Origin: Algoriphagus machipongonensis
Lineage (GTDB): Bacteria; Bacteroidota; Bacteroidia; Cytophagales; Cyclobacteriaceae
Assembly (NCBI RefSeq): GCF_000166275.1
Contig: NZ_CM001023.1
Span: forward strand, 3,413,001 to 3,477,000
Direction: 5' to 3'
Length of the DNA: 64,000 nucleotides
Shown here in pieces: positions 1 through 8,062 of this stretch. The notes under the pieces are model-generated. The model made no database searches, was not told the DNA's origin, and saw nothing but the letters and a program-made list of their open reading frames with translations. Made by a program: the position numbers and the translations under genes. Within the stretch, counting starts at the first letter, position 1, and the number at the start of each line of letters is the position of its first letter.

Positions 1-284
1 CAAAGAAATTTATCCTCAAGAGAATTCTGCTTCACTTTGACCTGGATGGCATGATCACCACTGTTTCCAACTATAAAAGTAAAATCATCGAGTGGTCGCA
101 GAGAGAAAATAAGAACATCGAATACAAAATATTGCATGTTCACGGTAACCAAAGGTTCAAGGAGTTCATCGTGGCATTGGAAATAGATGGAGAAGAAGCT
201 TCACAAGGAAAAGGACCAACCAAGAAAAAGGCAGAACAGGAAGCTTCTAAAAATGCCTGTGATGAATTAAATATTACAAACTAA
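1..284 (+). CDS. rnc: Ribonuclease III, C-terminal part (5' end outside window)
   Basis: The reading frame is open through the left edge (first complete codon at base 3) and ends with TAA at 284, leaving about 93 visible residues. The visible part is a double-stranded-RNA-binding domain: an N-terminal helix (SKIIEWSQ), beta strands, and the closing helix with the GKGPTKKKAEQEAS signature whose lysines contact the RNA backbone. In RNase III this domain follows the catalytic nuclease domain, which lies outside the window. RNase III processes rRNA precursors and structured mRNAs in the cytoplasm. The ATG at 51 is internal, because the frame continues upstream with residues typical of the linker before the dsRBD. 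Another dsRBD protein is possible but less likely. Confidence 0.88.
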   Translation, partial: KKFILKRILLHFDLDGMITTVSNYKSKIIEWSQRENKNIEYKILHVHGNQRFKEFIVALEIDGEEASQGKGPTKKKAEQEASKNACDELNITN

Positions 285-315
285 GAAGCGTAGCTTTACC
301 ATTCTTTTGGATTAC

Positions 316-2160
316 ATGACATCTCCTATTAAAATTTCTGCAGCTACTGTTAACCAAACCCCGCTGGATTGGTCAGGAAACTTGGACCGGATTATCAGGG
401 CTGTGAAAGAGGCTAAATCTGAAAAAGCAGAAATACTTTGCCTTCCTGAGTTGGCTATCACTGGATATGGCAGTGAAGATTTATTTTTAAGTTATTGGTT
501 TCCTCAAAAAGCACTAAGCCAACTGAGTAAACTAATCCCGGAATGTAAGGGCATAACGGTAGCAGTGGGTTTGCCAATCCGAGTTCAGGATAAAGTTTAT
601 AACACAGTCGCAGTCATCGAAAACGCCGAACTAAAAGGCTTTGTCGCAAAGCAATTTATGGCAATCGATGGAGTACATTATGAATTTCGATGGTTTACCC
701 CTTGGAAAGCAAATGAAGTCATTCAGGTAGAGTTTGAAGGCAAGTCCTTCCCACTGGGAGATTTGACGTTTCACCATAAGGGAATTCACTATGGTTTTGA
801 GATTTGTGAAGATGCTTGGAGAGGAAATGAAAGACCAGGTTATAGATTGAAAGACCGAAAAGTGGATCTGATTTTCAACCCAAGTGCAAGTCATTTTGCC
901 ATGGGTAAAAGTCAATTACGAGTGGAGCTTATCGAAGAAAGCAGTAAGATTTTCGACTGTTATTATTGCTATGCCAACCTACTGGGAAATGAGGCAGGCA
1001 GAATGATTTTTGACGGAGAAATCATGCTTGGAAAATCTGGAGTGGTAATTTCCAGAAATGAATTACTTTCTTTCCAGGACTTTCAGGTAAGAAGCTTTTA
1101 TTTAAAACCCGAAGTTCAAAATTTACAGCCTGTCATTTCGAAGGAAAAAGAATTTGCTCAGGCAGCTTCACTTGCCCTTTTTGATTACTTGAGAAAAAGT
1201 AAGAGCAAGGGATTTGTTCTCTCACTAAGTGGCGGTGCGGATTCATCCACCATTGCCATTTTAGTATCTGAAATGGTCAAAAGAGGGATTAAAGATCTAG
1301 GATTATTGCTCTTTTGCCAAAAAGCAGGAATTCCACTTCCTCCTAAAGAGATCACCGAGCCAGAAAAATACTTGGTTGGTAAATTATTGACCACCGCCTA
1401 CCAGGGAACAAAAAACTCCTCTGACGATACATTTAATAGCGCAAAAAGCTTGGCAGAAAGTATTGGAGCTACATTCTATCAATGGACGATCGATGAGGAG
1501 GTAAAAACCTATACGGAAAAAATCGAACAGGCCATTGGTAGGAAATTGACTTGGGAGCAGGATGACATCACCCTTCAAAACATCCAAGCTCGAAGCAGAT
1601 CCCCAATTATCTGGATGCTTGCCAATATCAATAATGCCCTGCTCCTTTCTACTTCCAACAGAAGTGAAGGTGATGTGGGATATGCCACCATGGATGGAGA
1701 TACCAGTGGAAGTATATCTCCCATTGCTGCAGTGGATAAATTTTTCATCCTACAATGGCTATCTTGGGCCGAGAAAAATTTAGATCAGCCAGGTCTCAAA
1801 TGGGTTAATTCCTTACAACCTACTGCAGAGCTAAGACCACTAGAACGAACCCAAACGGATGAAAAGGACCTCATGCCTTATTCGGTTATTCTGGAAATAG
1901 AAAAATTAGCCATTCGGGACAGAAGATCGCCGATGGATATTTATTTAATATTGAATGAAGAGTTAAAACTGGAGAGTAGCCTCCTAAAGGAATACATCAA
2001 AAAGTTTTTTCGACTCTGGTCAAGAAATCAATGGAAAAGAGAACGTTTGGCTCCTTCCTTTCACCTTGACGAATTCAATGTTGATCCAAAAACATGGTAT
2101 CGATTCCCCATTCTTTCTGGAGGATTTACCGAAGAATTAGAACAATTAGATCAGATTTAA
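316..2160 (+). CDS. nadE: Glutamine-dependent NAD+ synthetase
   Basis: The enzyme makes NAD+ from nicotinate adenine dinucleotide using ATP and ammonia released from glutamine. It has about 614 residues, normal for the two-domain form. The N-terminal nitrilase-type glutaminase domain (about 1-270) carries the Glu-Lys-Cys triad at E45, K112 and C164 (context FEICEDAW). The C-terminal synthetase domain has the ATP pyrophosphatase loop SGGADS at 305-310, and the STSNRSE...GDTSG stretch that is well conserved in the family. An in-frame TTG at 307 would add three residues; ATG 316 is chosen because MTSPIKISAA matches the expected start of the nitrilase strand. lgt follows after 1 bp, so the two are probably co-transcribed. 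Confidence 0.95.
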   Translation: MTSPIKISAATVNQTPLDWSGNLDRIIRAVKEAKSEKAEILCLPELAITGYGSEDLFLSYWFPQKALSQLSKLIPECKGITVAVGLPIRVQDKVYNTVAVIENAELKGFVAKQFMAIDGVHYEFRWFTPWKANEVIQVEFEGKSFPLGDLTFHHKGIHYGFEICEDAWRGNERPGYRLKDRKVDLIFNPSASHFAMGKSQLRVELIEESSKIFDCYYCYANLLGNEAGRMIFDGEIMLGKSGVVISRNELLSFQDFQVRSFYLKPEVQNLQPVISKEKEFAQAASLALFDYLRKSKSKGFVLSLSGGADSSTIAILVSEMVKRGIKDLGLLLFCQKAGIPLPPKEITEPEKYLVGKLLTTAYQGTKNSSDDTFNSAKSLAESIGATFYQWTIDEEVKTYTEKIEQAIGRKLTWEQDDITLQNIQARSRSPIIWMLANINNALLLSTSNRSEGDVGYATMDGDTSGSISPIAAVDKFFILQWLSWAEKNLDQPGLKWVNSLQPTAELRPLERTQTDEKDLMPYSVILEIEKLAIRDRRSPMDIYLILNEELKLESSLLKEYIKKFFRLWSRNQWKRERLAPSFHLDEFNVDPKTWYRFPILSGGFTEELEQLDQI

Positions 2161-2161
2161 T

Positions 2162-3265
2162 ATGATGGAATCATTGCTGAATTATGTAGTCTGGGATCCA
2201 AATCCTGCTGTTTTTAGCGGATTTGAGAGACTTAGATGGTACAGCCTTTTATTTGCTTTGGGATTTATTATTTCTCAGCAGTTTATGGTTTACTTTTTCA
2301 GGAAAGAGGGACAAGACGAAGTATTGGTTGATAAATTGACCATTTACATGGTTTTAGCTACCATTATTGGAGCTAGACTAGGTCACGTTCTTTTTTATGA
2401 ACCTGAAAAATATTTAAGCGACCCCATCGAAATCCTTAAAGTTTGGGAGGGTGGCCTTGCCAGTCATGGAGCTGCTATAGCTATTCTTTTTGCACTTTGG
2501 CTTTACGCCAAAAGAACTCCGGGACAAAGTTACCTATGGGTGGTAGATAGAATTGTGATTGTGACGGCAATGACTGGAGCACTCATTCGATTTGGTAATT
2601 TGATGAACTCTGAAATTGGTGGAAAAGATACCGGATCTGATTACGGATTTGTTTATGCTTGGCATGCTGAAGACATTTTATCAACGCTCCGGGTACCTAT
2701 AGAATCCATTGAGGCATATAAGCCAGAAGACAGATCCTCTGAATTGATCCAAAATGGAATCGTCCCCGTAAATATTGAAATGGAAATTTCAAAAGGGGCA
2801 TTTACTGTGGAAGACCTTGAGGCAACCTTAAGAAGAGATGTCAAGTATGCTTTGACTCAGTTCTACACAACTAGAGAATACCTTGCAGAACCTCTGGAAA
2901 CCCCCTTAAACTTATCTGTTGAGATGAAGGGAGACCATTACTTGGCAACAATTAAAACCTTTGGGAAAACAAAACATCCCACGCAGATCTATGAGTCTCT
3001 TTCTTATTTCGTGATATTCTTGATCCTTTTGGGTATTTGGAACAAGTATAAGTCCAGACTTCCAGATGGAATTCTCCTAGGCCTGTTCCTAATCACTGTA
3101 TTTGGAATGCGTTTTATTTGGGAGTATTTCAAAGCCGTTCAAGTGGACTTTGAAGAAAGCATGGCATTAAATATGGGGCAATTATTAAGTATACCTCTTG
3201 TTATTGCTGGAATTATTTTAGTGATTAGAGCACTTAATAATGGCTTAAAACCAGAAAAAAACTAA
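2162..3265 (+). CDS. lgt: Prolipoprotein diacylglyceryl transferase with large internal insertion
   Basis: This inner-membrane enzyme transfers diacylglycerol from phosphatidylglycerol to the lipobox cysteine of prolipoproteins, the first lipoprotein maturation step. Family landmarks are [11 protein letters not shown] (25-35), [12 protein letters not shown] (70-81), GGLASHGA (97-104) and the signature RFGNLMNSE (143-151), whose arginine corresponds to a catalytic Arg in E. coli. Multiple hydrophobic helices are visible. At 367 residues it is longer than the usual 260-300 because about 100 polar residues (roughly 165-268) separate the signature from the conserved [11 protein letters not shown] similar insertion occurs, as I recall, in other Bacteroidota. 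Several lipoproteins in this window are potential substrates. The stop codon overlaps the convergent yidD stop. Confidence 0.94.
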   Translation: MMESLLNYVVWDPNPAVFSGFERLRWYSLLFALGFIISQQFMVYFFRKEGQDEVLVDKLTIYMVLATIIGARLGHVLFYEPEKYLSDPIEILKVWEGGLASHGAAIAILFALWLYAKRTPGQSYLWVVDRIVIVTAMTGALIRFGNLMNSEIGGKDTGSDYGFVYAWHAEDILSTLRVPIESIEAYKPEDRSSELIQNGIVPVNIEMEISKGAFTVEDLEATLRRDVKYALTQFYTTREYLAEPLETPLNLSVEMKGDHYLATIKTFGKTKHPTQIYESLSYFVIFLILLGIWNKYKSRLPDGILLGLFLITVFGMRFIWEYFKAVQVDFEESMALNMGQLLSIPLVIAGIILVIRALNNGLKPEKN

Positions 3266-3489
3266 GGAACGGGGTCATGCCCATGACCGCCCCAGGGGTG
3301 ACAGCTGGCAATTCGTTTAATCCCTAGCCAGCCCCCCTTGAATATCCCATGCTTCATGATTGCTTCTTTGGTATACTGGCTACAAGTAGGAGTATACCGA
3401 CAACTTGAAGGAAATAAAGGAGAAATCGTGTATTGGTAGACCAAAACAGGAAATATGGCTATCTTTCGAATTAAGGTTTTAATGGACAT
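3262..3489 (-). CDS. yidD: Membrane protein insertion efficiency factor YidD
   Basis: This 75-residue protein has the family hallmark [11 protein letters not shown] near the middle, a hydrophobic membrane-associated N-terminal helix, and [28 protein letters not shown] residues at the end (conserved cysteine, histidines and terminal DPVP). YidD assists YidC-dependent insertion of inner-membrane proteins. In many bacteria it lies in the rpmH-rnpA-yidD-yidC cluster; here it stands alone, convergent to lgt with overlapping stop codons, and no other member of that cluster is in view. Length and motif match the family well. Confidence 0.93.
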   Translation of the reverse strand: MSIKTLIRKIAIFPVLVYQYTISPLFPSSCRYTPTCSQYTKEAIMKHGIFKGGWLGIKRIASCHPWGGHGHDPVP

Positions 3490-3548
3490 CTTTAATTAAG
3501 TAGCATAACGACCTCTATTAACCAAAATTACTCATTCTGAATTCCCTA

Positions 3549-5009
3549 TTGACTTTCAACTTTAAAAATATTGCAATCGCTTCTGGATTGGCAATGATTC
3601 TCTACCTCGGATTGGGAGTAGAACGGTTGACTGCGCAAACGGATACCTCTTTCAGTCCTGCAAACACAGGAACACCTGATAAAATCAAGGTGAATAATAT
3701 CTATATCATCGGAAATGAGAAGACGAAAAAAAGTATCATTCTCCGGGAATTGGATTTCATTGAGGACTACTACTATGATTGGGAAACCTTTATAGAAATA
3801 ATCCAGGCGGATCAGAAAAAGATTTATAACCTCCGACTTTTTACTTCAGTAGAAATCACTCCTCTATTGACAGGTGATGAAGAGGCCGAAGTCCTGATTA
3901 CTGTTAAAGAAAGATGGTACATTCTTCCATCTATCATTTTCCAACTTGCCGATAGAAACTTTTCCGAGTGGTGGACCAATCAAGGAAGGGACTTTTCCCG
4001 TGTCAACTATGGATTAAGACTAAGCCATAGCAATGTGGGTGGTAGAAATGAAAAATTGAGATTTGCTGGCCAACTTGGGTTCACTAAAGCTCTTGATATT
4101 CAGTACAGTAAGCCTTACATTGATAAGAACCAAAAGCATGGGCTTGCAGTCCAATTCAAATATTTCAACAACAAAACCCTAGCTGTCAAATCTGAATACA
4201 ATCGCCAGGTATTTTATACCTCACCTGATGAGGATGTTTTAAGGAAGAATATCGCAGCCGCTCTTAGATATACCTATCGAAGAAGTTTTTACAACTTTCA
4301 CTATGTCACTTTAGGCTTTAATCACACCTGGGTCAGTCCATTGGTTTTAGCAGAAAGCCCAAATTATTTTCAGCATGGAACCAATTCTCTCAGGTATCTC
4401 TACATGACCTATACCTTCCGTCATGATCGAAGAGATAATGTGGCATATGCTACGGATGGGGAACTTTTAGAACTCTCCATGACCAAATACGGGATATTTT
4501 TCACAGACGAATTAGATGAGGTTGAAGTGAATCTGACTGCCAATAAATACTTTAAAATAAGCGATAAGTTCAATTTCAATACAGGCTTGACAGCAGAATG
4601 GTTTCTTAGTGCCAGACAGCCTTATACGCTCGTGAGGGGAATCGGATACAACCCAAACTTTATCAGAGGGTATGAACTGAATGTTATCGAAGGTCAACAG
4701 CTATATGTCCATAAAAATAGTTTTAGATGGAAGTTTTTTGACCATGACTTTGATATTTCCAAGGCGGTTCCTTTAGAACAATTCAACACCATTCCTATCC
4801 GACTTTATCTAAGTGCAAATTTTGACCATGGGTATGTCACGGACAGAAACGACATTCCTACCAACCAACGATTAGCTAATCAATATTTGATAGGCTATGG
4901 TTTGGGGATTGATATGGTTGGACTTTATGATAATGTTTTACGTTTTGAATATTCCCTAAACAATATGGGCGAAGGGAATTTCTTCTTCAATTTTAAAGCC
5001 CCTTTCTAA
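3549..5009 (+). CDS. BamA/TamA (Omp85)-type outer membrane protein
   Basis: The 486-residue product starts with a signal peptide ending near TAQ (about residue 30), followed by one POTRA-like segment (VNNIYIIGNEKTKKSIILREL, then VLITVKERWY). The rest alternates aromatic and polar residues and ends in phenylalanine (FNFKAPF), as expected of a C-terminal beta-barrel strand. The segment YNPNFIRGYE resembles the surface-antigen RGY motif of the Omp85 barrel. It is much shorter than BamA (4-5 POTRA repeats), so it is likely an accessory Omp85 protein with an unknown client. The start is TTG, chosen because it gives an intact signal peptide; no in-frame ATG occurs before residue 16. Confidence 0.75.
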   Translation: MTFNFKNIAIASGLAMILYLGLGVERLTAQTDTSFSPANTGTPDKIKVNNIYIIGNEKTKKSIILRELDFIEDYYYDWETFIEIIQADQKKIYNLRLFTSVEITPLLTGDEEAEVLITVKERWYILPSIIFQLADRNFSEWWTNQGRDFSRVNYGLRLSHSNVGGRNEKLRFAGQLGFTKALDIQYSKPYIDKNQKHGLAVQFKYFNNKTLAVKSEYNRQVFYTSPDEDVLRKNIAAALRYTYRRSFYNFHYVTLGFNHTWVSPLVLAESPNYFQHGTNSLRYLYMTYTFRHDRRDNVAYATDGELLELSMTKYGIFFTDELDEVEVNLTANKYFKISDKFNFNTGLTAEWFLSARQPYTLVRGIGYNPNFIRGYELNVIEGQQLYVHKNSFRWKFFDHDFDISKAVPLEQFNTIPIRLYLSANFDHGYVTDRNDIPTNQRLANQYLIGYGLGIDMVGLYDNVLRFEYSLNNMGEGNFFFNFKAPF

Positions 5010-5083
5010 AAGCAAGTATCTCCAAAGATTTTAATATTGAATGAAAATTAGTTAACTTAATTATTCATTCATATTTTTTTACT

Positions 5084-5899
5084 ATGAGGCGGTTAGCTTT
5101 TTTATGCATCGCTTTTTGGTCTTGCTATTCTGCTTTTTCGCAAGTTTCCCCAATAGACCAATCCCACGGTGCCAGAAGTAAGGGTTTGGGAAATCTCAAA
5201 GTAAATCTCCCAGATGCCTGGTCAATTTTTAATAATATCGGTGCTTTGGATAGAGCTCAAGCTTCTGAAATTGCTTTGGGATATGATCATCGCTACGGGT
5301 TGAAAGAATTGACAAGTTTGGACTTGGCGGGACTGATTAAAACCAACCAAGGAACTTTTGGAGTTGGGTTAGCAAGGTTTGGTGGAAAGTTATTCAATCA
5401 GCAACTTTTTGGAATAGGCTATTCTCAGACTTTAGGTATAGCGAGTTTTGGGGCGAAAGTCGATTGGTTTCAAACTCAAATACAAGATTTCGGAACAGGA
5501 AATTCCTTGGTATTAAGTATTGGAGGAGTAGCCGATTTAGGCCCTAACATTCAGATGGGAGCATATTTTTCGAATCTAAACCGAGCAAAGGTCTCCAAAA
5601 ATTCAGAAGACCACTTACCTACTTTGATTAGTTTTGGTATTAAATACACCCCCATTTCAGATCTACAAATTCAATTAGAAGCTGAAAAAGACATCTTGGT
5701 CAAGCCTACAATAAAAGCAGGAATTGAATATGAGATTCAAGAATGGGTAATCCTGAGAACAGGGGTAAATAGCAATCCATCCCGACTGTTTTTTGGTCTA
5801 GGATTAAGACCAAAAAATTTCCTGATTGATTATGCAATGGGCCAAAACACCTCTTTGGGAAGTACTCATCATGTTAGTTTGGGATACCAATGGAAGTGA
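5084..5899 (+). CDS. PorV/PorQ-like outer membrane beta-barrel protein
   Basis: This 271-residue protein has a cleavable signal peptide (cut after SAFSQ), then GARSKGLGNLKVNLPDAWSIFNN, which resembles the start of PorV/PorQ/UPF0164-type barrels where an early GAR/A...A motif precedes the first strands. The rest is short amphipathic strands ending in LGYQWK. In type IX secretion PorV is a shuttle barrel; whether this homologue belongs to that system is not shown here. The gene overlaps the next one by 10 bp, indicating translational coupling and perhaps a shared complex. A hypothetical outer-membrane protein is the safe minimal call. Confidence 0.6.
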   Translation: MRRLAFLCIAFWSCYSAFSQVSPIDQSHGARSKGLGNLKVNLPDAWSIFNNIGALDRAQASEIALGYDHRYGLKELTSLDLAGLIKTNQGTFGVGLARFGGKLFNQQLFGIGYSQTLGIASFGAKVDWFQTQIQDFGTGNSLVLSIGGVADLGPNIQMGAYFSNLNRAKVSKNSEDHLPTLISFGIKYTPISDLQIQLEAEKDILVKPTIKAGIEYEIQEWVILRTGVNSNPSRLFFGLGLRPKNFLIDYAMGQNTSLGSTHHVSLGYQWK

Positions 5900-7998
5900 A
5901 ATATTGGAAAATAGCACTACTTCTCATTCTGAACCTGCAGACTTTATTACTCTGGAGCCAAACCCCACCAAAACCAGAAATAGACCCTGAAACGTTTATA
6001 GAAAGATTATTTCCAGTGCAAGATGAAGATTTGGATTACGAATCCATTTATGAGGTGCTTTTTCAGCTATATCAAAACCCAATCAACATTAATCTTGCAA
6101 ATGCAGAAGTACTTCAGGCTACCTACCTTTTGACGCCGACCCAAATATCTTCTTTGATAAATTACAGAGAAAAATATGGTCCGCTTTTATCACTCTATGA
6201 ATTACAAGCAGTTCCCAATTTTGACTCTTTTACAATTCAGCAAATTTTACCATTTGTTATCCTAGGTAAAGAAGGAAACACTTCAGGTAAAAAGTTTTTA
6301 AAACGGATCATTGATGAAGAGCAAGCCTATGTACTTGTTCGTCATAGAATGGTTTGGGAAACCAGAAAAGGTTTTACAGCCCCAGACACTGCCAAAAATG
6401 GAAATCTAAGCAGCCGTTATTTGGGAGATCCTAATGACCTTTACCTAAGGTTAAGGATTCAACATTCACGTGATTTTAGCTTAGGGATTACACTTGACAA
6501 AGATGCTGGTGAACAATTTACTTGGGATTCTAAAACCAGGAGGTTTGGATTTAACTTTTTTTCTTATCACTTCACTAAGTACAGTTTGGGTAATTGGAAA
6601 GTGATAAACCTAGGAGATTATCAGGTTCAATTTGGACAAGGGTTGGTTTTCGGGGCAGGATATTCCCTGGGAAAGGGATCCGAAACGGTACCGACTGTCA
6701 AGAAAAGTAGCATCGGCATACTTCCTTATACCGCAGCCATGGAGTTTGGCTTTTTTAGAGGAGCGGCAGCTACTTATCAAGAGGGAAATTGGCAGGCAAG
6801 TATCATGAGCTCACTGGCACCTAGAGACGGAAGGTCGAGCTCAATGCTCGATAGTCTAGAAAATGAGGTGGAAATAATTTCTTCCCTAGGACAAAGTGGG
6901 CTTCATAGAACAAAAAGTGAGCTCTCCACCAAAAATCAGTTTAGAGAACTCAATCTTGGGGGCAACTTTCAATATTCATTATCCAATAAATTTCAGATTG
7001 GAAGCAATTTTTTATGGACAAAGTTTGACCAAATATGGATCAAATCTCCTACCCCTTATAATCAGTTTGATTTCTCAGGGAAGACCAATTGGGTAAGCAG
7101 TGTGTATTTTAATTACAATTGGAAAAATTTCTTTCTCTTCGGAGAAACCGGGATGTCTAAATCGGGTGGAAATGGATCCGTATTTGGTTTTATCTCGAGT
7201 CTAAGTAAAGAGGTTGGTTTTTCTTTAGTCTGGAGAAACTACGACAGAAACTTCCATAGTTTTTATGCTAATGTTTTCTCCGAAGGAACTCGCCCAATGA
7301 ATGAAAGAGGTCTTTATCTGGGGATTGAAATTAAACCCAAAACGAAATGGAAGGTGAATGCTTATTACGACTATTTTAAATTCCCATGGCTCAGGTATCG
7401 CTCTTATTCACCCTCTTCCGGGTATGAATGGCTATCAAGGATCACCTTTCAACCCAGTAAAACCTTAAAGACTTTTATTCAAGTTCGACAGGAACAAAAA
7501 GACCGAAATATTGCTGATAATGGGTCTCCTTCCCTACTTTATCAAACCAAGCCACTTAATAAAATCAACAGTTTAATAAGTTTAGAATATCAAATAAGCC
7601 CTCAGGTTTTCATTCGGTCTAGGATTTTGGCCAGTCGGGTAGATTATGATGGAGAAAAGTCATATGGATATATGTTTTTGCAAGACCTACGCTATGGAAA
7701 TGAAACCTGGAAACTTACGGGGAGAGTAGCTCTTTTTGATACGGATAACTATGACAACAGGCAATATGCATTTGAAAACAATGTGCTTTGGACCTTTTCC
7801 ATTCCTGCTTTTTCAGGTCAGGGAATGCGATATTACTTAATAGGACAATATGATGTAAACAGCCAACTAACTGCCTACCTTAGGTTTGCCAGAACCAATT
7901 ATACAGATCGGGAGAGCATTAGCTCAGGACTTCAAATGATTGAAAAACCACATCAAACGGAGACAACTTTTTTGCTGAGATACATGCTTCATCGATAA
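5890..7998 (+). CDS. Secreted helix-hairpin-helix protein with probable outer membrane barrel
   Basis: This 702-residue protein has a signal peptide (through LLLWSQ, about residue 24). Residues 55-120 form a tandem ComEA-like helix-hairpin-helix region: ININLANAEVLQA, then LTPTQISSLINYREKYGPLLSLYELQAVP. After about residue 140 the sequence becomes long alternating beta strands rich in Tyr, Phe and Asn with repeated NYNWKN/DYFKF-like segments, typical of an outer-membrane barrel. HHH folds bind DNA in ComEA; in Bacteroidota this architecture is usually annotated only as helix-hairpin-helix domain-containing protein. The first bases overlap the PorV-like gene. Function is unproven; DNA binding or uptake at the cell surface is possible, as is a structural use of the HHH fold. 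Confidence 0.7.
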   Translation: MEVKYWKIALLLILNLQTLLLWSQTPPKPEIDPETFIERLFPVQDEDLDYESIYEVLFQLYQNPININLANAEVLQATYLLTPTQISSLINYREKYGPLLSLYELQAVPNFDSFTIQQILPFVILGKEGNTSGKKFLKRIIDEEQAYVLVRHRMVWETRKGFTAPDTAKNGNLSSRYLGDPNDLYLRLRIQHSRDFSLGITLDKDAGEQFTWDSKTRRFGFNFFSYHFTKYSLGNWKVINLGDYQVQFGQGLVFGAGYSLGKGSETVPTVKKSSIGILPYTAAMEFGFFRGAAATYQEGNWQASIMSSLAPRDGRSSSMLDSLENEVEIISSLGQSGLHRTKSELSTKNQFRELNLGGNFQYSLSNKFQIGSNFLWTKFDQIWIKSPTPYNQFDFSGKTNWVSSVYFNYNWKNFFLFGETGMSKSGGNGSVFGFISSLSKEVGFSLVWRNYDRNFHSFYANVFSEGTRPMNERGLYLGIEIKPKTKWKVNAYYDYFKFPWLRYRSYSPSSGYEWLSRITFQPSKTLKTFIQVRQEQKDRNIADNGSPSLLYQTKPLNKINSLISLEYQISPQVFIRSRILASRVDYDGEKSYGYMFLQDLRYGNETWKLTGRVALFDTDNYDNRQYAFENNVLWTFSIPAFSGQGMRYYLIGQYDVNSQLTAYLRFARTNYTDRESISSGLQMIEKPHQTETTFLLRYMLHR

Positions 7999-8062
7999 TA
8001 TTATATCAATGGTATAATTTCAAGCCCGATTTTTTAATAATTTGTCAACAAACCACCAAACT

